DNA of 64,000 nucleotides from JACVRW01 sp963757815 (GTDB lineage Bacteria; Actinomycetota; Thermoleophilia; Solirubrobacterales; Thermoleophilaceae), in the NCBI GenBank assembly GCA_963757815.1, contig CAVWSN010000032.1, positions 1 to 64,000 of the forward strand, in the 5' to 3' direction. Numbering within the stretch: the stretch's first letter is position 1; every line of letters starts with the position of its first letter. Made by a program: the position numbers and the translations under genes. Below the pieces are notes generated by a model. The model was not told where the DNA came from and ran no database searches. It was given only the letters and a program-made list of their open reading frames with translations. Positions 62,372-64,000 of this stretch are shown in pieces.

Positions 62372-64000
62372 ATGGCCACCCCTGCGATCGACCCGAACGG
62401 CCAGAAGCCGAGTGTCTTTCGGCGGTATCTCCCGATCGTCGGCTGGTTGCCGGGCTACGAGCGGAAGTGGCTGGCGGCGGACGCGGTGGCCGGGCTCTCG
62501 GTCTGGGCGCTGCTCGTGCCGCAGAGCCTCGCCTACGCCTCGATCGTCGGCGTGCCGCTGCAGTACGGGCTCTACACGGCGTTCGCGGCCCTGATCGCCT
62601 ACCCGCTGTTCGGCACCTCCAGGCATCTGGCGGAGGGGCCGAGCGCGACCGTCGCGGCCGTCTCCTTCGCCGTGGTCGCGCCGCTGGTGGGAGCGGCGGC
62701 GATGGGTACCAGCCAGGCCGTCGGGTACACCGCCGCGCTCGCGCTCGCGACCGCCGCGCTCTATCTGGCGCTCGGCCTGCTGCGGATGGGGTGGGTCTCG
62801 ACCTTCCTGTCGAAGGCTGTGATGGCGGGCTTCATCCTGGGGTTCTCGTTCGGGATCATCATCGACCAGTCGCACAAGCTGTTCGGCGTCAACATCGATA
62901 CCGGCACCTACGTGCAGGAGCTCTGGTGGACGATCGAGGCGCTGCCCGACACCAGCGGCACCACGCTCGCCGTCGGCGCCGGGTCGCTCGTGCTGCTACT
63001 GCTGATGCGCTATCTGCTGCCACAGTGGCCGCGCGCGCTGATCGTGATGGCGCTCGCGATCGTCGCCGTCAACGTGTTCGATCTCGCGAGCCACGGCGTC
63101 GCGGTTACCGGGGACGTGCCTACCGGCCTGTTCTCCGTCGGGCTTCCCGACGTCGGCTGGAGCGAGACGACCGCCCTCGTCGTCGGTGCGCTCTCGGTGA
63201 TCTTCGTCGGCTATTCCGAATCGCTCGCCTCGTCCCGGACGATGGCGCTCAAGCACGGCTACGAGATCGACCCCAACCAGGAGCTGATCGCGCAGGGAAT
63301 GGCGAACGGCGCCTCCGGCCTGGTGGGCGGCTTCGTTGTCGACGGCAGCCTGTCGAAGACCTCCGTCGCGGACGCGGCCGGACAACGAACCCAGATGGCA
63401 TCGCTCATCAATGCCGCCTTCATCCTGCTGACGATCCTCCTGCTGGCCAGCCTCTTCGAGAAGCTCCCCAGCGCGACGCTGGGCGCGGTCGTCATCGACG
63501 CGATGGTCGGGCTCATCACCCTCGCCGGACTGAAGCGCTACTACCGGGTCAACCGCGCCGACTGGGTGTTCTTCATGGGCGCCGGGCTCGGCATCCTGTT
63601 CTTCGGGATCATCCAGGGCATCCTCATCGGCGTGGTCCTGTCGCTGCTGCTGCTGATCGCGCGCGCCTCTCGCACCTCGGTTCGCCGGCTCGGCTACGAC
63701 CCGGAGGCCGGTACGTATCACGCCGTTGCACGGTCGGAGGGGCTCGAGACGACCCCGGGCGTCCTCGTCGCGCGCATCGACGGGCCGCTGTTCTTCGCCG
63801 ACGCCGACCGCTTCCGAGCGCGAATCCAGGAGCTTGCCCAGGACGATGCGTCGCCGATCAGGATCGTGATCGACGCAGACGCCGTCCATCTGACCGACAC
63901 CGACGGCGCCGACATCCTCATCCAGGTGGCGCGCGAGCTGCGGTCGCGGGGCGCCTCGCTCGCCCTCGCCAGGGTGCACCCGCCGATTCTCGCACTATGG
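62372..64000 (+). CDS. SulP-family transporter with STAS domain, right end cut
   Basis: 543 codons are present from ATG 62372 to the window edge. L-P-G-Y-E-R-K-W-L-A-A-D-A-V-A-G-L, then V-P-Q-S-L-A-Y-A-S-I-V-G-V-P is the SulP signature. About twelve membrane segments lead to a C-terminal STAS domain (~residue 460 on: F-A-D-A-D-R-F-R-A-R, then T-D-T-D-G-A-D-I-L). Sulfate or bicarbonate uptake. It is a distinct paralogue of the gene at 52274. The reading frame is still open at 64000. Confidence 0.92.
   Translation, partial: MATPAIDPNGQKPSVFRRYLPIVGWLPGYERKWLAADAVAGLSVWALLVPQSLAYASIVGVPLQYGLYTAFAALIAYPLFGTSRHLAEGPSATVAAVSFAVVAPLVGAAAMGTSQAVGYTAALALATAALYLALGLLRMGWVSTFLSKAVMAGFILGFSFGIIIDQSHKLFGVNIDTGTYVQELWWTIEALPDTSGTTLAVGAGSLVLLLLMRYLLPQWPRALIVMALAIVAVNVFDLASHGVAVTGDVPTGLFSVGLPDVGWSETTALVVGALSVIFVGYSESLASSRTMALKHGYEIDPNQELIAQGMANGASGLVGGFVVDGSLSKTSVADAAGQRTQMASLINAAFILLTILLLASLFEKLPSATLGAVVIDAMVGLITLAGLKRYYRVNRADWVFFMGAGLGILFFGIIQGILIGVVLSLLLLIARASRTSVRRLGYDPEAGTYHAVARSEGLETTPGVLVARIDGPLFFADADRFRARIQELAQDDASPIRIVIDADAVHLTDTDGADILIQVARELRSRGASLALARVHPPILALW

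Overview
This is a GC-rich, gene-dense stretch on both strands. Gene content suggests a soil actinobacterium, most likely of the class Thermoleophilia (Solirubrobacterales-like). That placement is inferred from family content: an actinobacterial propane-monooxygenase cluster, amphi-Trp, DUF2252, DUF6325 and DUF7144 proteins, and SnoaL-like proteins. No rRNA, tRNA, CRISPR array or insertion sequence was seen.

Layout. 1-8.5 kb: lipoprotein start, a hydrolase-SnoaL fusion with a divergent TetR repressor, a LuxR regulator, a GMC oxidoreductase and a DUF2254 membrane protein. 8.5-15.5 kb: cytochrome c maturation genes (CcmF, a CcmI-like protein, CcmH, CcmG) followed by a secreted beta-propeller/di-haem cytochrome that would need them. 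15.6-21 kb: a broken esterase, an ECF sigma factor fused to a zinc-finger-like domain, a VapBC module, and a TmpA-like membrane oxidoreductase whose upstream region shares a motif with that of the sigma factor. 21-24.4 kb: a methyltransferase, and an EamA exporter with a divergent LysR regulator.

24.4-37.7 kb is the metabolic core: an aldehyde dehydrogenase and a GAF-domain regulator on the minus strand, divergent from a propane 2-monooxygenase operon. The operon holds large subunit, reductase, small subunit, coupling protein, amidohydrolase, DUF59 Fe-S protein, Zn alcohol dehydrogenase, dedicated GroEL, VOC, DUF1097 and DUF2283. The likely route is propane to 2-propanol to acetone, with the chaperonin folding the di-iron hydroxylase.

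37.7-55.8 kb is accessory: small monooxygenases, a SnoaL protein, a lipoprotein operon, a NiCoT transporter, a transglutaminase-like protein, a sulfatase with its formylglycine-generating enzyme, a kinase fused to a beta-propeller and a binding-protein domain, a MarR module, a BrnT-like toxin-antitoxin pair, and SulP and AI-2E-type transporters.

55.8-62.3 kb is a cluster of small stress-type genes. Seven of its transcription units carry the same ungapped 24-bp element upstream, always in the gene's own orientation. This is the strongest candidate for an undescribed system. A second SulP gene runs off the right end.

Many genes are disrupted by single bases. Where the reading frame can be restored, the lesion is almost always one extra base outside homopolymers, which points to uncorrected long-read errors more than to real pseudogenes. 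Such genes are listed over their full extent and the lesions are described.
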